From: Typhlomys cinereus
Lineage: Eukaryota > Chordata > Mammalia > Rodentia > Platacanthomyidae
DNA: 64,000 bases
Assembly: GCA_023101885.1 (NCBI GenBank)
Contig: JALPQD010000934.1
Location: 1-64,000 of the forward strand
Reading direction: 5' to 3'
Part shown: positions 1 to 11,249 of the stretch, piece after piece
Numbering within the stretch: position 1 is the first letter of the stretch
Layout: each line of letters starts with the position of its first letter
The notes under the pieces: generated by a model
The model's database searches: none
What the model was told of the DNA's origin: nothing
What the model saw: only the letters and a program-made list of their open reading frames with translations
Made by a program: the position numbers and the translations under genes

Positions 1-1589
1 CTGTACAAAATTCTACCCCATTTACTTTCCAGGTGCTGCAACAAGATAATATCAAACAAGAAACTTAAGAGACACAGTGTACACTAGGACTAGAGTCCAT
101 CATTCAATAGAACACAAATTGGCACACAAGAAAGCCGTGGAGTAAAAGAAAAAGATTGGCAAACATACCATTGGTCAGTATGGCCGTAGAGGGATTGGTA
201 GATGTTTCAAACGTTAAAGCCTGCCCTTATGACATAATTGATCAAGCAAGGTTCTACCTCCCAAAGATCATGTAACTTTCCAATTCAGAAGTACCATCTG
301 GAGTCAAGCATTCAAACACATGAGCCAATGGGAGATATTTCACATTCAAAGCATGGAAAACACCAAACCACTAGACTCAGCAGTCTTTCTTACTCAGAAA
401 TCTCTTTCAAGGTGTACTCCATATTACACAGTTGAGTTACTTGAATAATCCAGTCGGAAAAGTTTGAGAAAATGGATAGGATGATATAAGCACTACAACA
501 AAAATCACTCAAAGAATGCTGAAATTTGAGATTTTTTCAAAAGCATATCATTTCTTAGATATAACCCATCGTGATGGTAAAGATTTTTGAATAGTTACTC
601 TTTTAGACCAAGTTTGACATTGAAAATCACTGTCTTTGGAGGAACTCAAAACAGAAAGTGGTATGCATGCATTGCTTCAGATTCACATGCTGTATCTATA
701 GCAAAATACCTGACCCAAGGAATTTAAGGAAGAAATGGTTTAATGACTCACAATTCCAGGTTTCAGTCTCTTGAATGGAAGTCACAGCAACAAGAACTTG
801 AAGCATCTGGTCACTTCACATCCAAAGTTTTTCAAAGAGAACTAGTGGGCGTATGCATGCTTGCTTGCTTGTGTGAGCTATACTCCACGCTATTCAGAAA
901 AGGATCGTCTGTCCATAAAATGAAGACACCTATAGAGGGGGTGGCATATCTACATCTATAAAGGGAATCAAGTCCGTCAATCTCAGGCAAAAAAATACAC
1001 TCTTAATCTAGAGAATCCCTTGCATATGTGTCCAGAGACCTACCTACCAGTTTTCAGCGTCACAGTGACACCAACCATCACAATGCCTTATGTGTAGTAC
1101 CAACCCCTTGGTTTAGGTGACTGAGCTTCTACCATTAAAAAATGGCCCAGAACATGGAGGGATGAATTAATCTTGGAAGGCAGCAAATCACAGAGTCACA
1201 GAGAAAAACATCTCTTCAAAAGTATCCTGCACCAGCTACCAACGGCCATTCCCCAGGGCAAACTCACCCATAACAAAGTCAACATCTTGGGAGGCCAGGA
1301 ATCTCCACTTGTGCTGTCTTTGCTTCTGACTGAGGCTACAACTATGCAGTTTGATGTGGGGATCTAAGACCTCCTTAGTTTTTCCTAGTCCATGGGAAGT
1401 AGAAATAGCTTTCTTTCCCCTCTCAAGGATCCTACCCCATCTGAGGTTCCATGGTCTGTACTCTTCACTCAGACACTTGCAGAAGAGAAGTCCTGAGAAA
1501 GAAAATGTTCTCCCTATGAGAAAGTCACATGAGTAACTGATTTCAATATTCCCATTTCCATATTTATCTTTCCTCCTGATACTATTACA
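1..1589. other. Unassigned sequence with an LTR-like stretch
   Basis: I see no gene here. Frames are short and lack family motifs or paired splice signals. About 690-985 resembles an old MaLR-type LTR: a segment reading as spontaneous-looking LTR text with a 'tagcaaaatacctgac' core followed by 'gtttaatgactcac', a pattern common in mammalian MaLR and ERVL LTRs. The rest is AT-rich and not recognisable by eye. Confidence 0.35.
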
Positions 1590-2352
1590 TCTTCATTTAG
1601 TCAGAGCAAGAATTGTATGGTCTCCTGTGTCTAGTGTTAATGCACAGTGTACAATTTGCTGTTTGGGGGTTGATTTCTTGCTTTAGACTCTGTAGCGTTT
1701 GCTTAATGAATGTGGAGAAGCCCATATTAGGTGCATATATGTTCAGTATTGTGACTTCTTCCTAGTGAATTGTACTTGTGACTTAAATGTCGTATCCATC
1801 TGTGTCTCTTATGATTTTTTTTATGGTTTGAAGCCCACTTTGTCTGATACCATAATAGCTACCACTGCCTGCTTCCTGGTTCCATTAGCTTATAGATTTT
1901 GGACCAGCCTTTTATTTTTAGGATATCCTTATCTTTTGTGGTGAGATGAGTTTCCTGGAGGCAGCAGATTGATGGGCTGTTACTTTTAACCCACGTTTGT
2001 GATCTGTGTCTCTTGATTGGTGAGTTTAATTGCATTGACATTTAATGTTATAATGAGAAATTATTTTAATTCCAGACACTTTTATGTTTAATGGCTTTTG
2101 TAAGTGTATATTTGGCTTTTAGATGTTGGCAGTATTATACTTCCCATCTGTCCTCCTGGATATGCTTGTTCATTTCTTCAAGTTTGAGCATCTTTTCTAG
2201 CATTTCTTGAAGGCCTGGTTTGGTAGACATGGAAGACTTCAAATTGTCTTTTGTGCTGGAAAACTTTTCTTTATCCCTCCATCATGGACCGATAGTTTTG
2301 CCAGGTATATCAGCCTGGGTTGACATTCTTGCTCATTCAATACTTGAAGTAG
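1590..2352 (-). mobile_element. L1 fragment, ORF1 end to ORF2 start
   Basis: Read on the minus strand this is the C-terminal part of L1 ORF1, the short inter-ORF spacer and the start of ORF2. The minus frame at 1859-2041 carries the endonuclease start, including the CCLQETHL motif with the normal catalytic Glu. Frames are broken elsewhere. It ends at about 2352 against the 5' UTR of another L1 in the opposite orientation. A 5' inversion of one element is unlikely, because the inverted part is downstream in L1 order, not upstream. Confidence 0.8.
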
Positions 2353-5327
2353 GACTCTCGCTTGTTAGTTCCCGGTCCAGGGATGGCAGCCAGCTTCCCA
2401 GGTACTTCCCACCAGCCCCCAGGTCACCCACTCCTCCCAGCCTCTCTCTAGTGCCCAGGCTTCCCCGGGATTGGATGGACCATGAGGCCATGTCCCAGGT
2501 CCAGGTGAAGTCGTGCCAACTTTGCCCTCAGCCTCTCTCTCCTCCCGCCCACTTGCTCCTGCTCAGCCTGATAGCTTGCTTGCCGGCCCAGGTTGCACAC
2601 TTACTACTCGGGGTCCAGGAAGGCACCCTGCCTTCCCAGAATTCAACAGAATCCAAAAAAAAAAAAAAACCAGCCAAAGCTCAAGGGGACAAAGTCCTAC
2701 ATACGAAGTCCTCTAAAACCATCCTATCACATGAGAGAGATTCTACATATCCAGCCCAAAGACGTAAATCCACTTTTACTGTCCTGCGTCTCTTATATTA
2801 ATCAGTGTAGATTAGCATTTCCATATAGCCACCCCAAAACATATACTTCTTCAGGAACTATACAACTTACCCTCACATATCACCATGATACTAAATTGTA
2901 AAAGTGCACTACCATACTAATATTTACTCCCTGCATACTAAACCTGACTTAAGTGATGTATTAACAGTCTAATAGTCTCATCTAGGCAATAACAATAACA
3001 ACAGATAAATGCACCCAACTCCAAGCAATCACTAGTAATAGCACTAGAGAGCAATAATAACAACTAAATCAGTTCAGTCAAAAACACATAGAAACTGAAT
3101 GGACTTAAGAGCCAAGACAAAATGCCCAAGTCAAGGTGTAGATCCATGAGAAACAAAACCCAAAAAACAAATCTCCCACTGAAAGAATTAACCACATAGG
3201 AACAGATTCCAACCAGAACAAATTCACAGAAAAACAGCCAAGAAAGCAAGGGCCCAAGGTAGCGACTTTCAAAGCATGATCACTACCATGATCAATACTA
3301 TGAAAGAGTAAATCCAGGAGCAGTTAAATAACCACATTGACCACTGTGAATAGGATCAAAACAGACACCTGTAGGAGTTGAGAAGAACAGTTCAAGAAAC
3401 AAAAATAGGCATAGAGCAGTTAAAATAGTCTCAGAGTTTAATATTGAACTGAAAGACAAGGTACCCTCAACCCAGAACTCAACAGAAAGCAATAGTATCA
3501 GGAGGAAAAATAAAGATGGAAATGGGATTATTGAAATCAGCTACCCATGTGACTTTATCACAGAGAGAACATTTTCTTTCTCAGGACTTCTCTTCTGGCA
3601 AGTGTCTGAGTGAAGGGTACCTAATAAGATCTCCTCCACATTCATTAAGAAAAACCCTACAGCATCTAAGCGAGAAATCAACCCCCATACATAATCCTTG
3701 AGGATTTCATCACTGCCCTCTCAACATGGGATACATCAACAGGTTAAAAATTTAAGAGAGACACATTGGACCTTAATCAAACTCTTATTGAAATGGACCT
3801 TACTGATCTCTATTGAACTTATCTTCCACGCATCAAAGAATACACATTTTTCTCAGCAGCACATGGAACTTCCTCCAAAATAGACCACATGTTGGGCCAT
3901 GAATCCAATATCCACATATAAAGGTAAGTTGAAATTCTAGCCTGTACCAGACCACCATGGTCTAAAGCTTGACATTTACAACACAACAAACAACAGAAAA
4001 TACACTAACTCCTGGAAACTAAATTCTATGATGCTGAATGAGAATTGGATTTAGGAAAAAAATAAAAAGGAAATTTTGAAGATTTCTTGAAAACCAATGA
4101 TAATGAAAATACAACTTATCAAAATCTTTGGGTAACAATGAAAGCTGTCCTAAGAGGTAAGTTCATAGCTCTTAATGCCTACATCAAAAAAATAGAAACA
4201 TCACAAGTAAATAAATTAACAATGCAGCTTAAAGTTTTAGAGACACTAGAGCAATACAGTCCAAAAAGCAATAGAAGAGATGAGATTAGTAAAATTCAGG
4301 GGAGAATATCCGAAATTGAGACAAGGAAAATGATACAGAGAATCAACCAGTCAAAAAGCTAATTCTTTGAAAAATCAATAAGATTAATATACCTCTAGTT
4401 AATTAACCAAATTAAGAGAGAGAAAACCCAAGTTAACAAAATTAGAAATGAAAATGGAGTTATTACTACTGATACCCAAGAAATTCAGAGAATTATAACA
4501 TCATATTTCCAAAACTTAAACTCTGTGAAACTTGACAACACAAAAGAAATGGATGAATTCCTAAATGAACGCAACTTACCTAAATTGAATCAGGAAGCTT
4601 AGAATTACTTATATAGTCCTATAACATATGAGGAAATTGATGAAGTAATCTCGAAACTTTCCACCAAAAAATGTCCTGGACCAGATGGATGCAGCACAGA
4701 GTTCTACCAGACATTTAAGGAGCTAATAACACCAGTACTCCTTAAACTGTTCCATCAAATAGCAAAGGAAGGAACCCTACCAAATTCCTTCTATGAAGCT
4801 AATATCATCTTAATCCCAAAATGTAATACAGATATACTTAAAAAAGAAAACTATAGGCCAATTTCTCTGATGAACACAGATACAAAGATCCTCAACAAAG
4901 TCTTAGCAAATTGGATTCAAAAACATATCAAAATGATTATTCGTGGGGACCAAGTGGGCTTTATGCCGGGCACACAAGGTTGGTTCAACATATGCAAATC
5001 AATAAATGTAATTCACCATATAAACCAGTCCAAAATCCAAGACCACATGATATTCTCAATAGAAGCAGAAAAGCTTTTGACAAGATCGAACAACCCTTTA
5101 TGATAAAAACTCAGAGAGACTTGGAATGGAAGTAACCTTTATCAATATAATAAAAGTTTTATACAGCAAGCCAACAGCAAGGATTATACTCAGTGGGGAA
5201 AAACTTGAAGGATTCCCGCTTCAATCAGGAACTAGACAAGGCTGTCCACTCTCACCACTTCTACTCAATATTGTACTTGAAGTCTTAGCCGAGGCCATAA
5301 GACAAGAAAGAGAGATAAAAAGGATTC
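2353..5327 (+). mobile_element. Old L1 with 5' UTR, broken ORF1 and ORF2
   Basis: The 5' UTR (about 2370-3060, GC-rich start with 'caggtgaag' donor-like text) leads into ORF1 (ATG at about 3122) that is recognisable to about 3510. About 120 bases of unrelated sequence follow. ORF2 resumes at about 3633, inside the endonuclease domain, and runs with many stops and frameshifts through the start of the reverse transcriptase, with the fragment [12 protein letters not shown] visible at 5126-5362. It stops abruptly at about 5327 against antisense L1. It is non-functional. Confidence 0.85.
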
Positions 5328-5735
5328 AAAAAGGGGTTTCCTTATATTTGAGCTGGATGTGAAGAATCTCTCCCATGTGATAGGATGATTTTAGAGGACC
5401 TCAGATGTATGGCCTTAGTCCCCTAGAGATTTGCTTGGGTTTTCTTTGAACTCTGTTGAATTCTGAGGAGCAGCATGACCTCCCTGGACTGCTCATTCCT
5501 GGCAGAAAGGACAGAGCTTCTAGTTGTCCCAAAGTTCATCTGGGACCTGGGTGAGTCCTAGGGTCCTTCACTAACCCAGAGCAGACAGGGCGCTGCTCTG
5601 GCTGGCTGGTGGGAGAAGGTAGGGCAAGCGATTGACCTGGGCCCTGGGGTTAGACTAGGGGATTTATCTGAGGTGCTGAGTGTGCTCCCTGGACCAGGAT
5701 CGTGTCACAGGTTGGTGGAAAAGGCTGGCGGCAAA
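5328..5735 (-). mobile_element. L1 5' UTR fragment, antisense
   Basis: This is the reverse complement of the L1 5' UTR segment that follows the GC-rich head (compare 2640-2790 and 15830-15960 in sense). The same stretch, in the same orientation and next to the same unique DNA, occurs at about 58610-59030, so it predates duplication of the exon-1 module. Its orientation places the L1 antisense-promoter side toward the TATA box at 6426. Confidence 0.75.
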
Positions 5736-6425
5736 GAGAGAGTGGCCTCCTTAAACCACTGAGATGCCTTGCTGAACCTATTTTTTATTTATAATGACCC
5801 AACAAACTGTATCTCATAGCTGAGTTCAAAGAGAGGTAGACTTGTCTGATGTATCAAAATAAAGACTAAGGATTCAAAAAGAATTTTTGAAACTTTCAGT
5901 GTTTACATCCACATGGAGTGTCAAGGGAAACTAATCAGGTGGGGCTGCTCCCCATACGGTAGAAGTTGGCTTGGTGGGCTCCTGTTTCACATAACAGACC
6001 CTAGGGCAGTGTCTCCTGAGCACCAGCCAACCATGGTGGGCCTGCCAGGCTCACCCACTGGGTGATTCTTATGCCTTCATAAAATGTAGCACTAGCACTC
6101 GACAATTTTGATGCACATTCCTGTGAACAAACACATTTCCTTGTGCATGAATCAAGTATGAACCATCTGTGTGTGTAGCAGTCTGCCCAGGCTGGGGTGA
6201 AAGATAATATAAGGCAAGATCTTCCTGTCTCTTTACTTTCAGATCCGAAACAACTGTATATTTGGGATAGGGACAATGGTAAATATAATTAGGGTGGAGA
6301 CCTCACATGTGAAAAATACACAAATCATCTGAAATCATGAATCATATTGATAAACAACCTTCTGTAATGAATGTGTTTTTGGCATGGTGAAGACAGAGTA
6401 ATATTCCAAAGGATACTGAGTCATC

Positions 6426-6433
6426 TATATAAA
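6426..6433 (+). promoter_or_regulatory. TATA box of exon-1 module A1
   Basis: TATATAAA lies about 25-32 bases before the likely start of transcription and 74 bases before the candidate start codon. Copy A2 has TATAAA at 43801 and A3 the weaker TACATAAA at about 59713. I infer a promoter from position and from conservation across three copies. Confidence 0.5.
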
Positions 6434-6457
6434 CGGGTGATTCAACACTCCCATTTG

Positions 6458-6509
6458 CTGAGATTCTTCCTGGAGGCTTCTGCCTGAAAGACTCCTATTA
6501 GTCACAATG
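6458..6509 (+). CDS. MSMB: Candidate exon 1 of MSMB-like gene (leader plus ATG)
   Basis: The exon would hold about 49 bases of leader and end exactly at the ATG (6507-6509), which is followed at once by the splice donor GTAGGT. That leaves phase 0, which fits exon 2 at 33082, whose first codon reads Lys-Val-Pro-Leu-Gly, in line with the short start exon of MSMB genes. The exon start is estimated from the TATA box. The link to exon 2 would need an intron of about 26.6 kb, much of it inserted L1 and LTR sequence. It is inferred from phase, order and absence of a better start nearer exon 2, not shown directly. Confidence 0.45.
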
Positions 6510-7159
6510 GTAGGTAACTGAATCCATATTAAAAAAAAACTGAAAGAAGAGGGAAACATGTTAATTATTTTAGTATAAATGAACATGTGTATGTTTTTTA
6601 TTAGGTAGCTTGTAATGACAATACAATTTGCTTGGGAATTTTCAGTATATTACTTGTAATTCAGTGTGAAGTGTATGATAAAAATCTGGGGGGCTTGTGA
6701 AAAATCTTAATGAGGCTAGAAATATTTCTGTTGTCTTAGATGTAAGTTGTCACTCTTCTGGGAAACCTAAGGATTCATAGAGGTATCAGATGTGTGGAAG
6801 TCTTGGTGCCTAATGTTTTTTTTTTTGTGAAATTAATGTAATTTGTAGGCTTCATTTAATACATCATTTTATAAACAAGGAAACTATGTCTGGGAAGGGG
6901 AAGTAGCTGCCAATGGGTCCTCATCATGAGTCTCTGGAGGCTGGAATGACAATGTAGGCCCTCACTTCTCTAGGCCAGAGTTCTTCCAAATGGAATCGTC
7001 ACTTGAAATCAACAAATTGAAATCTACTTAGCCTGGCTCAAACCCCAGTGAAGAAATTGTTCTGCAGTGAAGATGGGACAGGGGGATTTCTGAAAGCTCC
7101 TCAAGCAAACCTAACTTCTTTCTGCACTATCCTGTGGGATTGAGAAAGAGTCTTACCCA

Positions 7160-7452
7160 GCAGCCGTGGTATAGCTCTGTCATCTCAGATACTCAGGGGG
7201 CAGACACAGTAGGGTCACATTGCAAGGCATGCCTGGGATAGAGTGATTTCAAGGTTGGCTTGGGAAATTGAGTGAGCTTCTGTCTTGAAAGAAAAAAAAA
7301 ATGTAAGTAACTGGGAACAATGATGTGTGCCTGTAAAACCAGCACTCAGAAGGTGTAGACTGGAGGATCAAAGAAGATCAAGTTCATCATCAGTTAAATA
7401 GTGAGTTGGTGGTCATCCTGGGCTATATGAGAACCTGTGTCCAAAAAAAGGA
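7160..7452 (+). mobile_element. Two old B1 SINEs in tandem
   Basis: About 7160-7292 and 7305-7452 each resemble the 7SL-derived B1 monomer: a 'gtgcctgtaaaaccagcactcag' type head, a middle with 'gatcaagttcatcat', and a short A-rich tail. Both are diverged. The same pair is present at 60430-60715, so they were in place before the module was duplicated. Confidence 0.65.
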
Positions 7453-7459
7453 AAATGTA

Positions 7460-7815
7460 TACGGGATGGGGAGGTGATGCAGAATGAAAAATGCTTGCTC
7501 ACAAATGTGAGAGCCACAGTTGACAATCCCACAGTCCACATGAGTGCTCATACAACTCCTGTGCCCACAGAAAATGAAAAGTGCCTAGTGAGAGTCTCCA
7601 GGAGCTGGCAGGCCAAGCCACTTTGGTTCTGAGGCAGTGGTGAATGATCCAGCCTCAGATAAGGTGGAAAAATGAGAAGCAAACACCTGTGTATTGTCCT
7701 ATGCTTCTTTGACCTTACCATGGTGCCTGCATTCACATACAGACCTGCACACATGTACTCACGGATCATACACACACATGCAGGAATACAAAATAAAATA
7801 TAATTTAAAAAGAAA
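7460..7815 (+). mobile_element. Old B2/B4-like SINE
   Basis: A tRNA-like head ('ggggaggtgatgcag', then 'tgcttgctcacaaatgtgag') is followed by a long body and a CA-rich then AATAAA/A-rich tail, the layout of rodent B2/B4 SINEs. It has an orthologous copy at about 60725-61085. Confidence 0.55.
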
Positions 7816-7904
7816 TTTTTGTAGATAACTGGATGGTGGAAGATTTCCGTAATAGTTCTTAGCTCAATAAAAATACCAAAAGAAATTGTAAAAGAAAAAC
7901 AACT

Positions 7905-8025
7905 TTGCATCCAGCATAGTGATACACACCTAGAAGCCTCACTCCTCTGTGACCAAGTTTTCAGCGTCATAGGTTTGAAGCCAACTAATGTTCAGAATAG
8001 GACCCTGCTTCAAAACCCAATGAGG
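7905..8025 (+). mobile_element. Degraded B1 fragment with L1 target site
   Basis: The text 'catagtgatacacacctagaagcctc' is a diverged B1 head. Its tail, 8012-8025, is the target of the L1 insertion that follows. Module A3 has the uninterrupted version at about 61185-61275. Confidence 0.5.
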
Positions 8026-8676
8026 CACTGGGGGAAGGGGGGGGGAGGAGGGGGGAGGGAGGGAACTGGTAAAAATTTTAAAATGTATAATTAAATTTTT
8101 AATTAAAAAAAAAGAAAGTCACAACTGTAAGGAAATAAGCGACTGCAGACTGTGTGGCCCTAAACAGGACATGTAAACCATCACCCCAACCCCAAGGCTC
8201 AAGGAACACTGTGGAAGAACCTGAAGGGGCAAGAGTATGGCCAGACAGTACTTTCCAGATATGACAGGGCTGTTGCATCCATGAGTTCACTATATATTCC
8301 CACAAGACCTGCACAGGATTTGTCCTATCCACATTTCATCATGGAAAGATAAAGATCTCAAAAGGCCCCACACCTCCCTGAAAGATTGAAAGGGAGAGAA
8401 GGGAAGACGCTTTATTCAATGGCACACACTGGCATATAATTCAGGCTCCAGCAAGTGCTCAGGCGCATGACATCAAAGGCAAACCAGATGAATCATGGCC
8501 GCACATGTGAAAAGACATGAAAATAGGCGGGCAGCTGGGCATGGGAGAAGGGTTGCATGTGAGAGGAAAGAGGGGCGGCGTGGGGAAATAAAGTGTAAAA
8601 ATATTCATAAATCCATCTATATGCATGTCGAAACACTAACAGCTTCAAAGAAAACAATGTGTTTGAAAAAAAAAAA
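8026..8676 (+). mobile_element. 5'-truncated L1 with a 3'-transduced segment
   Basis: A 14-base direct repeat (aaaacccaatgagg, 8012-8025 and 8677-8690) brackets the insertion; module A3 keeps the empty site near 61262. The insert starts with the G-rich end of the young L1 3' UTR (compare 22160-22280) and reaches a short internal A-run at 8105-8113. It then continues for about 550 bases of non-young-L1 sequence and ends in a second poly(A) at about 8666-8680. That order is the signature of read-through past the L1 polyadenylation site. The carried segment is itself related to an old L1 3' UTR like that at 22736-23345; an AATAAA lies at 8587. Confidence 0.8.
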
Positions 8677-8830
8677 AAAACCCAATGAGGAAATAAGGAA
8701 CTATGAAAACCCATGTGATACCTCCTTTTAGTCCTTAACTATCATATATCTAAACTGTCTCTCCAAGTGACAGAAGAAGGGAATGAATGGGCTGCACACA
8801 GAGTTGTAAAAGACAAGAGGAAGGAGCATT

Positions 8831-9440
8831 GAGCTACAGGGGAGAAACTGGAGAACAGAACCTTGGAGAGCAGAGAGGTGCACTCAGGAATGGGCTGTGG
8901 TGTCAGCTCATGTCAAATGTGATCCATGAAAACAGCCTGAGACAGAGCTGAGGAGGGCAGAAGAGAGCTGAGCGATATGTTCTGCTTGGCTGAGAATGAA
9001 TTAAGTACCTGGGACAACTGACAGTCTCCTTTCTACACTTGAAACTCCAAGATCAGTGAGTGTTAGCTATGGAGAGCAGGACCGGAAGCAGCTATTCATC
9101 AAACAGGATACAATTTCTTTTAAACAAAATTTTAAAAATTAACTTTGTTCTTTGAATTTCATAAATTTGTGAATGTGTTCTGATTACCCTGTCCCTCTGC
9201 ATTCAATAATGTCTACCAATCCCTGTCAACCCCCTTGGCTTCTCCTTATTCCTTCTTCTTCCAGGTTCATGAATTGATTTGTTTTGTTTCACCAAAGCAG
9301 TCCTTATTACCATTGGATTAAAACCAACCACTGAGGGACAGTTAGGTACATAACTAAGGACAATGAATCCTCTTCTCCCTGAAATCTATTAGTGGGAAAT
9401 ACGTTTTCAAGGAGGGAACTCCATGAATTCCTTTTTCACT
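8831..9440. other. Unassigned, no gene seen
   Basis: A purine-rich stretch to about 9110 is followed by AT-rich sequence. There are no paired splice signals, no long frame and no repeat family that I can name. Confidence 0.3.
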
Positions 9441-10770
9441 TATGTCCAACTCCTTTTTTTATTTATAATGCATTTTTTTTCACTCACACAAACGTGATAG
9501 GTACTCTATTCCCCTCCCTCCCTCCACCCCTCCCTGGATCCCCTTGCTCCTTTCCCCCTTATCCTCTTCCTTTCCCCCCTTCACTTTCTCTCAGTGTCCC
9601 CTCCCTCCCTATTCCTGGAGCATCCTTTACTGTGCTTTGTCAAATATCCCTCTAGGTCTTCCTCTCTGATGAGTTGTAAGGACTCAGTAAGGACTCAGTT
9701 GTAAGGACTTGAGCTCTTACTTGTGTTCCCCTTTGGTAGAAGAAAACTACTGTGGCTGTTAGTCCCTTGCCTCTAAGGATTTCAGTGCCTGTGATCCTTG
9801 CTAGACTTTAGGGGGTCAATGATATGTTGGTCTCTGTGCAGGTCATGAAAAGTCCTATTATGATTACTTCGGCCCTAACTGGTGTGGGTTATCTTGCATA
9901 TCATTACTTCTCCCCATGTTTAGGCTCTTACAATTTCAATGCCCCCTCTTTCGTAAATTTCCCTGAGTGTTAGGATATTATGCCAACTCTTGACGTGCAC
10001 ATACTTATGCATCTGCATTCACTGTGAGTCCTCGTTGAAATGGCTCTTCCTGTCCCCAAAAATTACATTTTGCAATCCTTTGCCCCACTGTTTGACTTAC
10101 ATTCTTTTCATCCTCTCTCTTCTGCAATTCACTGAGAATTTTAAGAGGTAATGCAAATGGTAGGAAAGTCATTTTCACAATATTAATTCTTCCAAAACAT
10201 GACTGTGAGAGAGATCTTCCCATCTATTAGTGTTACCATCATTTTCTTCTTTGGTGTCTTAACGTTTTTATTCCAGAGGTCTTTCATTTCTTTCATTAGG
10301 TTTACTCATCAGTATTAAAATTTTTGATGCTATTGTGGAAGGATAACATCATTTTATTGATGTCTTTCTCAGCAAAGTTGTCAGTGAGACATAGAAAGGC
10401 TCATGATGTTTGTATGTTAATTTTTAATTCTACCACTTTGCTAAAGATAACACTTATTTCACCAATTTTTCAGGTCAAACCTAGGGCAATGATGCATTAA
10501 AGCAGCATCTACATACGTGGATATGTTGACTTCTTCACTCCCTGTTTGTAATTTCCTCTTTTTCTCATCACTCTTGGCTGAGACTTTGAACACTATATCA
10601 GCAAGGAATGAAGAGAGTGGCTCCTAATTCCTGACTTTAATGGGATTTTTTGGAGTTTTTCTCCATTTGGTATAAAGTTGGCTATGTGTTTACCATGAAT
10701 GTCTTTTATTATGCTAAAGTGTCCTCTCCAATTCTGCTCTGGATAGGATTTTTATTTATTTATTTGTACC
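9441..10770 (-). mobile_element. Antisense L1: 3' UTR then old ORF2
   Basis: 9455-9990 is an L1 3' UTR read backwards: T-rich end, CT-rich tract (complement of the G-rich tract), then the segment matching 21740-22110. 10130-10760 is a more diverged ORF2 read backwards, matching in order the stretch around 19880-19660 of the young L1. The two parts may be one old element or a younger 3' end inserted into an older one. Confidence 0.75.
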
Positions 10771-10908
10771 TTTACAAGCATATTGAGTAATTATTCCTAT
10801 CCTTTTCCTTCCCTTCTCTCTTACTTCTTCCTCTTCGCCTTCCCTTCCTTCATCAATATATCCATTCCCTTTCACTTTCCTATGTGACTTCTTCTGTGGG
10901 TCCCTGGG

Positions 10909-11249
10909 TGTCATGGTTTGAAATGTGTCCCCCACAGTCTCATGTGTTTGACAAGGTCATGGTACCTTGAGAGGTGGAGCCTTGCTGGAGGAAAACAGTT
11001 GCAAGGGGTGGGCCTGGAGCTGGATCGATCCCACCCTACCTCCAGGTGAAGTCTGCCTTTGCAGTAAGCAGTCTTGCAGCTCTCAGCTTCCAAGTTGTCT
11101 GCAGTCTCCAGCTTTGGCCAGCCAGCCATGCTGCCTCTGCCATGAGCAGAGACTGATTCTCCCCTCTGGCACCATAAATCTCCCTTTCTCCCTTAAGTTG
11201 CTTGACTTTGAATGTTCTCTCAGAACAATAATTAAGACTAACCTTTACA
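10909..11249 (+). repeat. 5' LTR of a MaLR-type element
   Basis: The LTR starts TGTCATGG and ends TTACA (TG...CA), 341 bp, with an ATAAAT-type poly(A) region near its end. It matches 12795-13151 and 44394-44742. The sequence after it starts 'gaaattggtaacaggag', the usual start of MaLR internal regions. Confidence 0.75.

Larger units (their letters stand above)
5736..8830 (+). repeat. Exon-1 module A1 of the MSMB-like locus
   Basis: About 2.4 kb of low-copy sequence, excluding one L1 insertion at 8026-8676, is shared with 59031-61410 (module A3) over nearly its full length, and its first 1.1 kb with 43126-44245 (module A2). It holds a TATA box, a candidate first exon, and then old B1 and B2-like SINEs at the same positions in A1 and A3. 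Because SINEs and unique DNA are shared in order, this is a segmental duplication, not one repeat family. Confidence 0.8.

Noticed and set aside
1590..2400. 5' inversion (twin priming) of one L1 at 1590-5327
   Set aside because: The reversed part (ORF1 end to ORF2 start) lies downstream in L1 order of the forward part's beginning, so one twin-priming event cannot give this arrangement.
2220..2801. 193-codon plus frame
   Set aside because: It crosses the junction between an antisense L1 ORF1 and the sense 5' UTR of another L1, and ends in a poly-Lys run from an A-tract. It is a chance frame.
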